Source: an uncultured Erysipelotrichaceae bacterium
GTDB taxonomy: Bacteria; Bacillota_I; Bacilli_A; Erysipelotrichales; Erysipelotrichaceae
Assembly (NCBI GenBank): GCA_902795875.1
Contig: CADBND010000053.1
Span: 1 to 8,700, forward strand
DNA: 8,700 bases
Direction of reading: 5' to 3'
Shown piece by piece: positions 1 to 5,724 of this stretch (its first letter is position 1; each line of letters opens with the position of its first letter). The notes under the pieces are model-generated. The model saw nothing but the letters and a program-made list of their open reading frames with translations. It was not told the DNA's origin and ran no database searches. Position numbers and translations under genes: made by a program.

Positions 1-504
1 AAGGTCTACATCGTATACAGAAGATCGATGGAAGAACTTCCTGCCCGTAAGGAAGAGGTCGAACATGCGCAAGAAGAAGGCATCGATTTCCGTCTTCTGA
101 ATAATCCGGTCGAGATCCTCGGCTACAACAATACGGAAGATCCCCGGGATCCGAAGAATGGCTTTGTCACGGGTATTAAGTGTATCCGGATGGAGCTGGG
201 AGAACCGGATGCGTCCGGCAGAAGAAGACCGGTTGAAGTTCCGGGTTCGGAATTCGTTCTGGATGTGGATACGGTCATCATGGCGATCGGTACTTCGCCC
301 AATCCTCTGATCAAGAATACGACGGATGGTCTGGAGGTCAACTCGCATGGCGGTATCATCGTCAATGAAGACGGTCTGACTTCAAGAACTGCTGTTTATG
401 CCGGCGGCGATGCCGTTACTGGCGCAGCGACTGTCATTTCAGCGATGGGAGCCGGAAAACTGGCTGCGAAGTCCATCGACGAGTATCTGAGCAATAAGGA
501 CTGA
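1..504 (+). CDS. gltA: NADPH-dependent glutamate synthase small-subunit-type oxidoreductase, 3' part
   Basis: The reading frame is open from the first base, so this is the last 167 residues of a protein whose family is usually about 460 residues long; the 5' part lies outside the window. What remains is the NADPH-binding region and the end of the FAD domain. Fragment residues 3-16 carry the family pattern V-Y-I-V-Y-R-R-S-M-E-E-L-P-A. VIMAIGTSPN (92-101) and AGGDAVTGAATV (from 134) are the second dinucleotide-fold and FAD-contact motifs. The family passes electrons between NADPH, FAD and iron-sulfur centres. Members include the homotetrameric glutamate synthase GltA and the NfnB/SudA subunit of ferredoxin-NADP oxidoreductase, and this fragment cannot separate them. 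The N-terminal cysteine cluster cannot be seen. nadK starts 2 nt after its stop, so the two are almost certainly cotranscribed; that pairing fits an NADPH-using enzyme beside an NADP-making one (inference). The family is clear, the exact role is not. Confidence 0.8.
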   Translation, partial: KVYIVYRRSMEELPARKEEVEHAQEEGIDFRLLNNPVEILGYNNTEDPRDPKNGFVTGIKCIRMELGEPDASGRRRPVEVPGSEFVLDVDTVIMAIGTSPNPLIKNTTDGLEVNSHGGIIVNEDGLTSRTAVYAGGDAVTGAATVISAMGAGKLAAKSIDEYLSNKD

Positions 505-506
505 AA

Positions 507-1271
507 ATGAACTTCTATATCTGTGCCAACAGTTTTACACACGGACAGATAAGTCAGGCGAGGGAATGTATCGAAAAACTGGAAGCTTTGGGTAATGCCT
601 GTTTTGTTTCCGAAGAGACATCCGCTCTTCTCTATGGGGACGGGAGCCGTGTCTTAAAAGAGATAGAGAGATGCGATCTTATCCTTTCTTTGGGCGGAGA
701 CGGGGCTCTTCTGAAGGCGGCGAAGACAGCGATCGATGCGGATAAGCCTTTGCTGGGGATAAACAGTGGCAGACTGGGTTTTCTTTGTGCCATGTCTTTT
801 GATGAAGTGGATCATTTTGATACGGTATTCAAAGAATGCGTGCTGTCTGAAAGGAGCCTTCTTTCTCTGGAACAGGAGGGGAAAAGACATATCGCTTTGA
901 ACGATGTGGTCATTTCAAAGGGGGATTTCGGTAAGACGGTGGATCTTTCTTTTGAAACGGAGGATGGAAACAGGATCGATGTGCGGGGAGACGGACTGAT
1001 CATCTGCACCCCGACAGGTTCGACCGCCTACAATCTTTCTGCCGGCGGTCCCAGGATCCTGGGAGATACTCCTGTCTTTGCGGTCACACCGATCTGTCCG
1101 CATGACAAAAACAGCTATTCACGCGTGATCTACGATGAAAACCGGATCAGGGTCTATGTGAATCATGAGTCGGCGAAGATCTATTGTGATGGCGAATATG
1201 TCCTGGAGACAAGTGAAAGCGTAACGGTGAAAAAGTCAGACAGGCATTTACATCTTTACATGCGAAAATGA
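507..1271 (+). CDS. nadK: NAD kinase
   Basis: This is a complete 254-residue ATP-NAD kinase, near the 260-300 usual for the family. It phosphorylates NAD to NADP in the cytosol and is the only route to NADP. Visible motifs are GGDG at 63-66, GINSGRLGFL at 84-93, LNDVVISKG from about 131 (the usual NE pair is ND here), the glycine-rich GDGLIICTPTGSTAYNLSAG at 161-180, TPICPH at 194-199 and DGE at 228-230. The ATG at 507 is preceded by AAGGA (496-500) with a 6-nt gap, inside the end of the upstream gene. The 2-nt gap makes this the second gene of an operon with the NADPH-type flavoprotein. Transcription should stop just after it, because the TGA stop shares its last base with a terminator stem. 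Nothing is truncated. Confidence 0.96.
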   Translation: MNFYICANSFTHGQISQARECIEKLEALGNACFVSEETSALLYGDGSRVLKEIERCDLILSLGGDGALLKAAKTAIDADKPLLGINSGRLGFLCAMSFDEVDHFDTVFKECVLSERSLLSLEQEGKRHIALNDVVISKGDFGKTVDLSFETEDGNRIDVRGDGLIICTPTGSTAYNLSAGGPRILGDTPVFAVTPICPHDKNSYSRVIYDENRIRVYVNHESAKIYCDGEYVLETSESVTVKKSDRHLHLYMRK

Positions 1272-1296
1272 GCGACGGAAACGTCGCTTTTTCTTT
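1271..1296 (+). terminator. Intrinsic terminator after nadK
   Basis: A 7-bp perfect stem AGCGACG (1271-1277) and CGTCGCT (1282-1288) closes a GAAA tetraloop (1278-1281) and is followed by TTTTCTTT. The first stem base is the last base of the nadK stop codon. It separates the nadK operon from the rsmG block, although some readthrough is possible. Confidence 0.88.
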
Positions 1297-1343
1297 CTGC
1301 GAAGTGTCAGGAAAATTACCCATACGGACAAAGACAAATAAAG

Positions 1344-1349
1344 TATAAT
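1344..1349 (+). promoter_or_regulatory. Candidate -10 box (TATAAT) immediately before rsmG
   Basis: A perfect TATAAT lies 6 nt before the rsmG ATG and 48 nt after the nadK terminator stem. No good -35 match sits 16-18 nt upstream, and there is no extended TGn. By normal spacing, transcription would start at or beside the A of the start codon (about 1355-1358), giving an mRNA with almost no leader. The location makes a promoter plausible. The lack of a -35 keeps confidence moderate. Confidence 0.5.
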
Positions 1350-1355
1350 TAGGAT

Positions 1356-2051
1356 ATGACATTTACGGAATTCGAGACTGCTTTGGCCGCAAGGGGGATC
1401 ATCCTGGATGAGAGGATGAGGGAACAGTTTCATACTTATGCGGCTTATCTTAAGGAATATAACGAGAAGATCAATCTGACAGCGATCGATGCGTTCGAGG
1501 AGGTGCTCGATAAGCATTTCTATGATTCGCTGCTGGTCGTTCACGGTGACATGAAGGGCGTATTGGCGGATGTCGGTACGGGAGCCGGTTTTCCCGGTGT
1601 GGTGCTGAAGATCGTCTTCCCCGATCTGAAGGTCGTCCTGATCGAGCCGATCGGGAAAAGATGTGTCTTTCTGAATTCTTTGATCGAAAAGCTGTCTTTG
1701 AAGGATATCGAAGTCGTCAATGTCCGCGGGGAGGATCATTCCCTTTCCCATCGGGAGGCTTACGATTATGTCACTGCCCGGGCTGTTTCGAATTTGAACT
1801 CTCTGATCGAAGTGTGCGGTGCGATGGTGAAAAAGGGCGGCTATTTCCTCTGTATGCGAGGAAAAGACGGTCATAAGGAGATCCAAGAGGCCTTAAAGGC
1901 GATCGATACGATGGGTTTTCAGGTCGAAGATACTTATGATGAACAGATCCTGAACAAAGATCAGCGTGTCATCAGCTATTTCCGAAAAGTGAGAACGACC
2001 CCGTTAAAATATCCTAGGAAATATAATATAATTAAGAAGAGTCCATTATGA
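1356..2051 (+). CDS. rsmG: 16S rRNA (guanine-N7) methyltransferase RsmG (GidB)
   Basis: This 231-residue protein (Bacillus RsmG is about 239) uses S-adenosylmethionine to methylate N7 of a guanine in the 530 loop of 16S rRNA. The N-terminal segment EYNEKINLTAI (34-44) followed by HFYDSL (54-59) is the family signature. The SAM-binding motif DVGTGAGFPG is at 72-81, IEPIGKRCVFLN at 96-107, TARAVSNL at 140-147, and the basic tail TPLKYPRK at 215-222. The start at 1356 is preferred because family similarity begins at its first residues. The only Shine-Dalgarno-like bases, AGGA at 1351-1354, are one base from the ATG, which is too close for normal initiation. The stop TGA overlaps the ATG of noc (ATGA), so the two are translationally coupled. 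RsmG beside noc-parA-parB is the conserved origin-proximal order, but mnmG is not upstream here. Confidence 0.96.
   Translation: MTFTEFETALAARGIILDERMREQFHTYAAYLKEYNEKINLTAIDAFEEVLDKHFYDSLLVVHGDMKGVLADVGTGAGFPGVVLKIVFPDLKVVLIEPIGKRCVFLNSLIEKLSLKDIEVVNVRGEDHSLSHREAYDYVTARAVSNLNSLIEVCGAMVKKGGYFLCMRGKDGHKEIQEALKAIDTMGFQVEDTYDEQILNKDQRVISYFRKVRTTPLKYPRKYNIIKKSPL
2004..2032 (+). promoter_or_regulatory. Candidate noc promoter inside the 3' end of rsmG
   Basis: TTAAAA (2004-2009, four of six to TTGACA) is separated by 17 nt from TATAAT (2027-2032). A second TATAAT overlaps it at 2022-2027. The start point would be about 2039, leaving a leader of only about 9 nt before the noc ATG at 2048. The bases encode the RsmG residues YNII with codons TAT AAT ATA ATT, whereas isoleucine in this window is mostly ATC. 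That makes the AT-rich stretch stand out from its surroundings. It is unproven and may simply be AT-rich coding DNA. Confidence 0.45.
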
Positions 2052-2797
2052 AAAAAGAAATCGTACGAATCAAGTTAAATAAGATCATACCCAACAAGAA
2101 CCAGCCGCGACTGGATTTTTATGATGATTCGATCAAAGGTCTGGCCGAATCCATCAAGCAGAACGGTCTCTTGCAGCCGATCACGGTGCGTAAAAACGGA
2201 GACAAGTTCGAACTGATCGCGGGAGAGAGAAGATACCGTGCCTGTCTGTTGAACGGAGAGAAGGATATCGAGGCGATCATCATGGAGAGCAGTGATGACG
2301 AATCGGCGAATCTGGCTCTGATCGAGAATCTGCAAAGAGAGGATCTCAATGCGATCGAACAGGCTATGGCGATGCAGAGGATCATGGCGAGTGAGGATCT
2401 TACGCAATCCGAACTGGCGGAGAGACTCGGTTACCGTCAGTCTACCGTCGCCAATAAGCTGCGTCTTCTGAAACTTCCGGAGTATGTCAAGCAGGCGATC
2501 GCACACGGTACGATCACCGAGAGACATGCGCGGGCTCTTTTGAATGTGCCTGCCGATCGGCTCGAGGAAGTCTATCTGACGATCACTAATCGCAAATACA
2601 ACGTCTCCAAGACGGAGGAATACATCAGGGAACTGAGTGAGAAGCATCATTCAAAGGGTGTTTCGGGCAATGTGCGGATCGGTATCAATACGATCAAGGA
2701 AAGTTATGAACTGTGCAGACGTTCGGGTATCGATGCGGATATGCAGGTAACGGAATATGACGATTCGGTCAAGATCGTCATCAAGATGAAGAAATAG
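2048..2797 (+). CDS. noc: Noc-type ParB-like CTPase (nucleoid occlusion protein)
   Basis: This 249-residue ParB-family protein has a CTP-binding N-domain (GERRYRA at 59-65, IENLQRED at 92-99), a helix-turn-helix DNA-binding domain (about 118-165) and a short C-terminal dimerisation segment ending VKIVIKMKK. The specificity residues match Noc and not ParB: Q131, K137, K142 and R159, in QSTVANKLRLLKLP and ITERHARALL, correspond to the published Noc quartet Q-K-K-R. Its place between rsmG and parA is the classic noc position. In Bacillus, Noc binds NBS sites and tethers nucleoid DNA to the membrane to block division over it. The protein is about 30 residues shorter than Bacillus Noc because the core starts at once; an in-frame TAA at 2033-2035 rules out a longer start. 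Only weak AAGAAGAG precedes the ATG, so translation probably relies on the ATGA overlap with rsmG. Its stop TAG overlaps the parA Shine-Dalgarno site. Confidence 0.87.
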   Translation: MKKEIVRIKLNKIIPNKNQPRLDFYDDSIKGLAESIKQNGLLQPITVRKNGDKFELIAGERRYRACLLNGEKDIEAIIMESSDDESANLALIENLQREDLNAIEQAMAMQRIMASEDLTQSELAERLGYRQSTVANKLRLLKLPEYVKQAIAHGTITERHARALLNVPADRLEEVYLTITNRKYNVSKTEEYIRELSEKHHSKGVSGNVRIGINTIKESYELCRRSGIDADMQVTEYDDSVKIVIKMKK

Positions 2798-2806
2798 GAG
2801 GCAGCT

Positions 2807-3592
2807 ATGGCAAGAACGATCGCTATCGCAAATCAGAAGGGTGGTGTAGGCAAGACTACCACCAGTATCAATCTGGCTGCCGGTCTGGCTTATCTGAATA
2901 AGAAGGTCCTGCTTGTGGATTTCGATCCGCAGGGCAATGCCACACAAGGTGTCGGTCACAGAGTGGGACTCAGGGAATTGACTGCTTATGATGCCATATT
3001 GAATGATACGGATATCAAGGATTGTCTCAAGAAACTGCAGAAGCCACCGATGGATCTGCTTCCGGCAAACATCTCGCTTGCGGGTGCGGATCTGGAACTG
3101 GCGAAGATCGAGAAGGATCGGGAACAGCTTCTGAAGAACGCCTTGGATAAGATCAAGGATGATTACGACTTCGTCATCATCGACTGTCCGCCTTCGCTGG
3201 GTCTGTTGAATACGAACGCTTTGACGGCGGCGGATTCCGTTCTGATCCCGGTACAGAGCGAATATTACGCTTTGGAGGGTATCACACAGCTTTTACAGAC
3301 GATCCGTCTGGTGCAGAAGCTTTTCAATCCGAATCTGAAGATCGAGGGCGTCTTGCTGACGATGTATGATGCCAGGACGAATCTTTCGGCGGAGGTCGGT
3401 CAGGAGATACGCAAGCATTTCAAGGAGAAGGCTTACAAGACATATATCCCGCGCAACATCAAGCTTTCCGAAGCACCGAGTTCCGGTCTTTCGATCTATG
3501 ATTATGCGATCACTTCCGAGGGTGCGAAGGCTTATGTCGCTCTGACTAGAGAGGTCATCGCAGCCGGTATGGAGGGAAAAGATGGCAGGTAA
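2807..3592 (+). CDS. parA: Chromosome partitioning ATPase ParA (Soj)
   Basis: This is a 261-residue complete ParA/MinD-superfamily ATPase, close to Bacillus Soj (about 253). The deviant Walker A KGGVGKTTTS is at 11-20, with signature lysine K11 and catalytic-type K16. Walker A' VLLVDFDPQGNAT is at 34-46 and Walker B VIIDCPPS at 123-130; T-M-Y-D-A-R-T (185-191) and the IPRNIKLSEAPSSG segment from about 214 are also typical. ATP-bound dimers bind nucleoid DNA without sequence specificity, and ParB stimulates hydrolysis to move the origin. In Bacillus, Soj also controls DnaA. The start has a strong AGGAGG (2796-2801) 5 nt upstream that overlaps the noc stop. The last 11 bases overlap parB, which shows tight coupling. 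No residue anomaly is seen. Confidence 0.96.
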   Translation: MARTIAIANQKGGVGKTTTSINLAAGLAYLNKKVLLVDFDPQGNATQGVGHRVGLRELTAYDAILNDTDIKDCLKKLQKPPMDLLPANISLAGADLELAKIEKDREQLLKNALDKIKDDYDFVIIDCPPSLGLLNTNALTAADSVLIPVQSEYYALEGITQLLQTIRLVQKLFNPNLKIEGVLLTMYDARTNLSAEVGQEIRKHFKEKAYKTYIPRNIKLSEAPSSGLSIYDYAITSEGAKAYVALTREVIAAGMEGKDGR

Positions 3593-4457
3593 GAAGAAAC
3601 TCGGCAAGGGACTGGATGCGATATTCGGGGAGGATATCGATTCCTTTCTGAATGATATCGAGAAGAATGCGCAGGAAAAGGGAGGTTCTTCTCAGGAATT
3701 GCCGATCAATTCGATCCGTCCCAATCCTTATCAGCCCCGTAAGGAGTTTGATGAGAACGGTCTGAAGGAACTGGCAGAGTCGATCAAAGAGAACGGTGTC
3801 TTTCAGCCGATCTTGGTAAGAAAGTCTTTGAGCGGTTATGAACTGGTGGCCGGTGAAAGAAGACTCAGAGCTTCCAAACTGGCCGGAAAGAAACAGATCC
3901 CTGCGATCATCGTGGATTTCGATGACAGGCAGATGATGGAGATCTCACTGCTTGAAAACATACAGCGTAAGGATCTGACGCCGATCGAGGAGGCTACGGC
4001 TTATTCACAGCTGATCAAAAAGCTGGGATATACGCAGGATGAACTGGCAAAGCGTTTAGGCAAGTCCAGGACCAATGTCGCCAATATGCTCCGGCTTTTG
4101 TCTCTTCCGGAGAGCATCAAGGCCAAGGTCAATCAGGGTCTTCTGTCCTATGGACAGGCCAGGACTTTACTGGCAATCGAGGATGAGGAAGAAAGGATTG
4201 CTTTGGCAGATAAGGCCATCAAAGAAGGCCTTTCGGTAAGACAACTGGAAAAAATGGCTTCCGGGGGTAAGAAAAAGGGCGACAGAAAAAAGTCGGAAGA
4301 GGTCAAAAGGGATCCGTTTACGGAGGATGTGGAAGACCGTCTGCGTAAAAAGCTCTCTACACGAGTGGAAATCAGAAACAAATGTATCAGTATAAAGTAT
4401 ACTGATATTGAAGATCTTAACAGGATATTAGAAATAATGGATGTCATTGAGGACTAG
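3582..4457 (+). CDS. parB: Chromosome partitioning protein ParB (Spo0J)
   Basis: This 291-residue ParB CTPase clamp (Bacillus Spo0J is 282) binds parS, slides along DNA and loads SMC. In order it shows LGKGLDAIFGE (7-17), the N-terminal region that stimulates ParA; the CTP-binding segment GERRLRA (91-97) and ENIQRKDL (125-132); a helix-turn-helix in SRTNVANMLRLLSLP (162-176) with LSYGQARTLL; a basic charged linker (about 228-245); and the C-terminal dimerisation domain. The specificity positions read R163, M169, S174 and G191. R and G are the ParB-type residues, opposite to the Q and R of the neighbouring Noc. The ATG at 3582 has GGAGGG (3571-3576) 5 nt upstream inside parA. The 3' end (4381-4440) is AT-rich and contains a perfect palindrome. 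telA follows after 13 nt. Confidence 0.96.
   Translation: MAGKKKLGKGLDAIFGEDIDSFLNDIEKNAQEKGGSSQELPINSIRPNPYQPRKEFDENGLKELAESIKENGVFQPILVRKSLSGYELVAGERRLRASKLAGKKQIPAIIVDFDDRQMMEISLLENIQRKDLTPIEEATAYSQLIKKLGYTQDELAKRLGKSRTNVANMLRLLSLPESIKAKVNQGLLSYGQARTLLAIEDEEERIALADKAIKEGLSVRQLEKMASGGKKKGDRKKSEEVKRDPFTEDVEDRLRKKLSTRVEIRNKCISIKYTDIEDLNRILEIMDVIED
4385..4407. repeat. Perfect 10-bp inverted repeat inside the 3' end of parB, operator-like
   Basis: TATCAGTATA (4385-4394) and TATACTGATA (4398-4407) are exact reverse complements separated by AAG. The right arm contains TATACT (4398-4403), five of six to a -10 box, with only a weak GAAACA 17 nt upstream. The stem has just two G-C pairs and no T tract after it, so a terminator is unlikely. 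A DNA-binding protein site near a telA promoter is the simplest reading, but this is inference. Confidence 0.6.
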
Positions 4458-4464
4458 AAAGGAA
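4458..4464 (+). promoter_or_regulatory. Ribosome binding site that fixes the telA start
   Basis: AAAGGAA lies 7 nt upstream of the ATG at 4471. The earlier in-frame ATG at 4441 is inside parB, has no comparable site, and would add residues (M-S-L-R-T-R-K-E-H-D) encoded by this very site. The start at 4471 is therefore preferred. Confidence 0.75.
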
Positions 4465-4470
4465 CATGAT

Positions 4471-5646
4471 ATGGCAGAAAATGAAGAAAAGATCGTACTG
4501 ACTTTGGGGGAAGAAGCGGTAGCAGAAGAAACAGTTACGGAAGAATCGATCGAGAAAGAGAAGGAGCATGCGAGCGTTCCTGTCTCCGATGTGGTCGGTT
4601 ATGCGCAGCTCGATGATTCGAGCCTGACGGAAGAAGAGAAGAAGATGGTCGATGAGTTCTCAAAACAGATCGACATCATGGAGACCAATACCGTTTTACA
4701 ATACGGTGCGACGGCACAGTCAAAGGTCGCGGATTTCTCTGATACGGCTTTGAAGAATGTCCGTACGAAGGATATCGATACAGTAGGCGATACACTGCTG
4801 GAACTGGTTTCAGAACTTCGTAATTTTGATGTCGATGAGAAAAACGACGGTTTCTTTGCGAAGATCTTCAAGAAGAGTTCCAACACCATCAATGATGTCA
4901 AGGCAAAATACGACAGCGCCAATTCGAATGTCGACAAGATCGTCAAGATCTTAGAGAACCATCAGATCACTTTGATGAAGGACATTTCCCTTCTGGATCA
5001 GCTGTATGAAAAGAACCTGGTGAATTTCAAGGAACTGACGATGTATATCCTTGCGGGCTACAAACGTCTCGAAGAGATCAAGAAGAACGATCTGCCGGCA
5101 GCTCTCAAGAAGGCTGAGGAATCGGGTCTTCCTGAAGATGCACAGGCGGCCAATGACCTTTCCGAAGCGATCACCCGTTTCGAGAAGAAACTGCACGACC
5201 TGGAGCTGACCAGAATGGTCTCCATCCAGATGGCTCCGCAGATCCGTCTGGTTCAGAACAACGATACGCTGATGACGGAGAAGATCCAGTCGACTTTGGT
5301 CAATACGATCCCTCTGTGGAAGTCACAGATGCTGATAGCATTGGGTATCGCTCATTCCAAGGAAGCAGTCAAGGCTCAGAACGAAGTATCTGAGATGACC
5401 AACAAGATGCTGAAGGAGAATGCGGAGGCTCTGAAGATGGCGACGATCGAGACGGCCAAGGAATCCGAGAGAGGTATCGTGGATATCGAGACTCTCACCG
5501 AGACCAACAAGAAGCTCATCGAGACCCTCGAAGAAGTCAAGCGTATCCAGACAGAGGGCAGAGAAAAGAGACTTGCGGCACAGACCGAACTGCGTCGTAT
5601 CGAAACACAGCTTCAGCATGAGCTGACGGATGTCATCAACAAATAA
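4471..5646 (+). CDS. telA: TelA-family (toxic anion resistance) protein
   Basis: This is a 391-residue soluble, largely helical protein of the TelA/KlaA family. No signal peptide or membrane segment is visible. The first 60 residues are acidic and low in complexity. The conserved core runs from RFEKKLHDLELTRMVSIQMA through APQIRLVQNNDTLMTEKIQS and NTIPLWKSQMLIALGIA (about 227-293). It continues through KENAEALKMATIETAKESER and GIVDIETLTETNKKLIETLE to a charged, probably coiled-coil C-terminus. Plasmid members are linked to tellurite resistance and chromosomal ones to envelope stress, but no biochemical reaction is established, and none should be assumed here. It starts 13 nt after parB on the same strand, so readthrough from the par operon is likely. 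A palindrome within parB could give separate control. No xpaC-like partner or other Ter protein is in the window. Confidence 0.92.
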   Translation: MAENEEKIVLTLGEEAVAEETVTEESIEKEKEHASVPVSDVVGYAQLDDSSLTEEEKKMVDEFSKQIDIMETNTVLQYGATAQSKVADFSDTALKNVRTKDIDTVGDTLLELVSELRNFDVDEKNDGFFAKIFKKSSNTINDVKAKYDSANSNVDKIVKILENHQITLMKDISLLDQLYEKNLVNFKELTMYILAGYKRLEEIKKNDLPAALKKAEESGLPEDAQAANDLSEAITRFEKKLHDLELTRMVSIQMAPQIRLVQNNDTLMTEKIQSTLVNTIPLWKSQMLIALGIAHSKEAVKAQNEVSEMTNKMLKENAEALKMATIETAKESERGIVDIETLTETNKKLIETLEEVKRIQTEGREKRLAAQTELRRIETQLQHELTDVINK

Positions 5647-5658
5647 TCAATAAAAGAC

Positions 5659-5684
5659 AAGGCGATCTCACAGGATCGCCTTTT
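5659..5684 (+). terminator. Intrinsic terminator after telA
   Basis: AAGGCGATC (5659-5667) pairs perfectly with GATCGCCTT (5674-5682) around a TCACAG loop, 12 nt past the telA stop. The two outer A-T pairs merge into a short TTTT. The stem is strong and the T tract is short. Confidence 0.82.
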
Positions 5685-5697
5685 CAAATGCATAGAA

Positions 5698-5723
5698 AAG
5701 GAGGGCTTGCCCCTCCTTGTTTT
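5698..5723. terminator. Bidirectional terminator between convergent telA and CPBP gene
   Basis: AAGGAGGG (5698-5705) pairs with CCCTCCTT (5711-5718) around a CTTGC loop. On the plus strand it is followed by GTTTTGTTATTT. On the minus strand it starts 6 nt after the CPBP stop and runs into CCTTTTCTATG. It would end the minus-strand gene and back up the telA terminator. Confidence 0.82.
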
Positions 5724-5724
5724 G

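Noticed and set aside
139..152. CCCGGG-centred near-palindrome considered as a Noc-binding site
   Set aside because: Only two of the eight flanking positions match ATTTCCCGGGAAAT, and it is in the coding sequence of the first gene. Other CCCGG sites, including one in the conserved GFPG codons of rsmG near 1588, also fail.
1119..1128. TCACGCGTGA perfect 10-bp palindrome resembling a parS core
   Set aside because: The parS core is CACGTG; this is CACGCGTG with wrong flanks, and it lies in nadK coding sequence. No parS match was found by eye anywhere in the window.
1248..2650. Long minus-strand frames opposite rsmG (1248-1886) and noc (2075-2650)
   Set aside because: Both are antisense to conserved genes and have shadow-like composition with no family motif.
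4441..4470. Earlier ATG for telA at 4441
   Set aside because: It lies inside parB, lacks a ribosome site, and the added residues translate the real Shine-Dalgarno region. The ATG at 4471 is better.
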